DNA of 22,500 bases from Chrysomallon squamiferum (taxonomy: Eukaryota > Mollusca > Gastropoda > Neomphalida > Peltospiridae): NCBI GenBank assembly GCA_012295275.1, contig CM022666.1, positions 7,290,765-7,313,264 on the forward strand, given 5' to 3'. The notes under the pieces are model-generated. The model was not told the origin of the DNA, did no database searches, and saw only the letters and a program-made list of their open reading frames with translations. Below, one piece after another: positions 22,020-22,500 of this stretch (the stretch's first letter is position 1; the number at the start of each line of letters is the position of its first letter). A program made the position numbers and the translations under genes.

Positions 22020-22500
22020 AAAAATAAAGATATGCAGACGTTACACATGTACGCTGTGAACCTGTGAAAGAAGTGACGTTGGGGGGGGGAGGAAATCGAA
22101 AAAAGCCGAAACAGCATGCATCGCCATTTTCTCTTCTGTTCGCTATACTTTGTAGAAATTTAAATAATTTGTTGCTCTCAAAGCACTCCGCAGTCACGAG
22201 ACTGTAATCGCTGTTTTTGTGGTTCATTCACACAGAAAACTTTTCCCTCGAGCTCCGTCGTTCATTTTCGTCGACATAATAACAGTCATTTAAGTCTAGT
22301 AGCGTCGCTGACAATCGGGAGATAACTCTATTAAATCACTGTCATTCAAACTGTAATTCGCTGCCAAGTCTCATGACGTCATTATTGCTTTCACCCGCTA
22401 CGGGAAAATAAACAAGCGGCAAAAACAAAAAGCAAAAACAAAAACAACAAAAAAAAACCTAAGAAAAACCTCAAAAGAACCTCATAATAATAGTTGTAAA
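21493..22500. other. Non-coding flank with (GA)n tract and moderately GC-richer end
   Basis: It contains (TTTTA)n-like sequence at about 21805-21832, (GA)n at 21938-22016 and a run of nine G at 22081-22089. From about 22190 onward the sequence is less repetitive, with several CG dinucleotides and a TGACGTCA site at 22374-22381. This could be the edge of another transcription unit, but no exon or promoter core was identified. Confidence 0.5.
21938..22016. repeat. (GA)n dinucleotide tract
   Basis: Pure (GA)n of about 79 bases. Ser-Leu frames on the opposite strand are repeat artefacts. Confidence 0.96.

Overview
The window is eukaryotic genomic DNA. It is AT-rich and packed with simple repeats: (CT)n/(GA)n, (AAT)n, (ATGT)n/(ATCT)n and (TA)n. 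The few coding islands have GT-AG introns between them. The protein and repeat style fit a metazoan, most likely a lophotrochozoan such as a mollusc. The species cannot be settled from the sequence, and no bacterial or viral gene was recognised.

The one protein-coding gene recognised, on the + strand from 1015 to about 14124, is the 3' part of a receptor-type (membrane) guanylate cyclase. Its exons are: 1015-1186 (end of the kinase-homology domain), 4171-4363 (start of the cyclase catalytic domain, with the first metal-binding Asp), 7253-7427 (VETIGDAYM block), 9342-9440 ([17 protein letters not shown] block), 10707-10798 and 11182-11261 (end of the catalytic domain), a possible 15-nt microexon at 12628-12642, and a long terminal exon at 13051-14124 encoding a low-complexity, charged C-terminal tail. 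All junction phases agree. The ligand-binding ectodomain, membrane segment and most of the kinase-like domain would lie upstream of base 1. The catalytic residues expected for a homodimeric GTP cyclase are present, so the enzyme should make cGMP in response to an extracellular or intracellular regulator.

Odd points in the gene. (1) The splice donor of exon 4171-4363 lies inside the first unit of a 30-bp minisatellite that repeats the exon end plus donor 12 times. Six of the donors would add in-frame blocks of 10 residues. (2) The exon for the dimerisation/signalling helix, expected between 1186 and 4171, was not found. (3) Exon 7253-7427 is bracketed by long complementary simple repeats in mirrored order. 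(4) The terminal exon changes frame inside an (ACA)n tract. (5) A microexon is likely in the last intron.

The rest: a tRNA-Thr(AGU) gene on the - strand inside intron 2 (5718-5790) and a near-identical one on the + strand at 21420-21492; a dispersed repeat of about 170 bp present twice (2445-2823, split by a (CT)n expansion, and 8339-8508); candidate poly(A) signals at 14677, 16768 and 17090; and a 24-bp perfect palindrome at 19791-19814. From about 17100 to the end, apart from the tRNA, I see AT-rich non-coding DNA with microsatellites.
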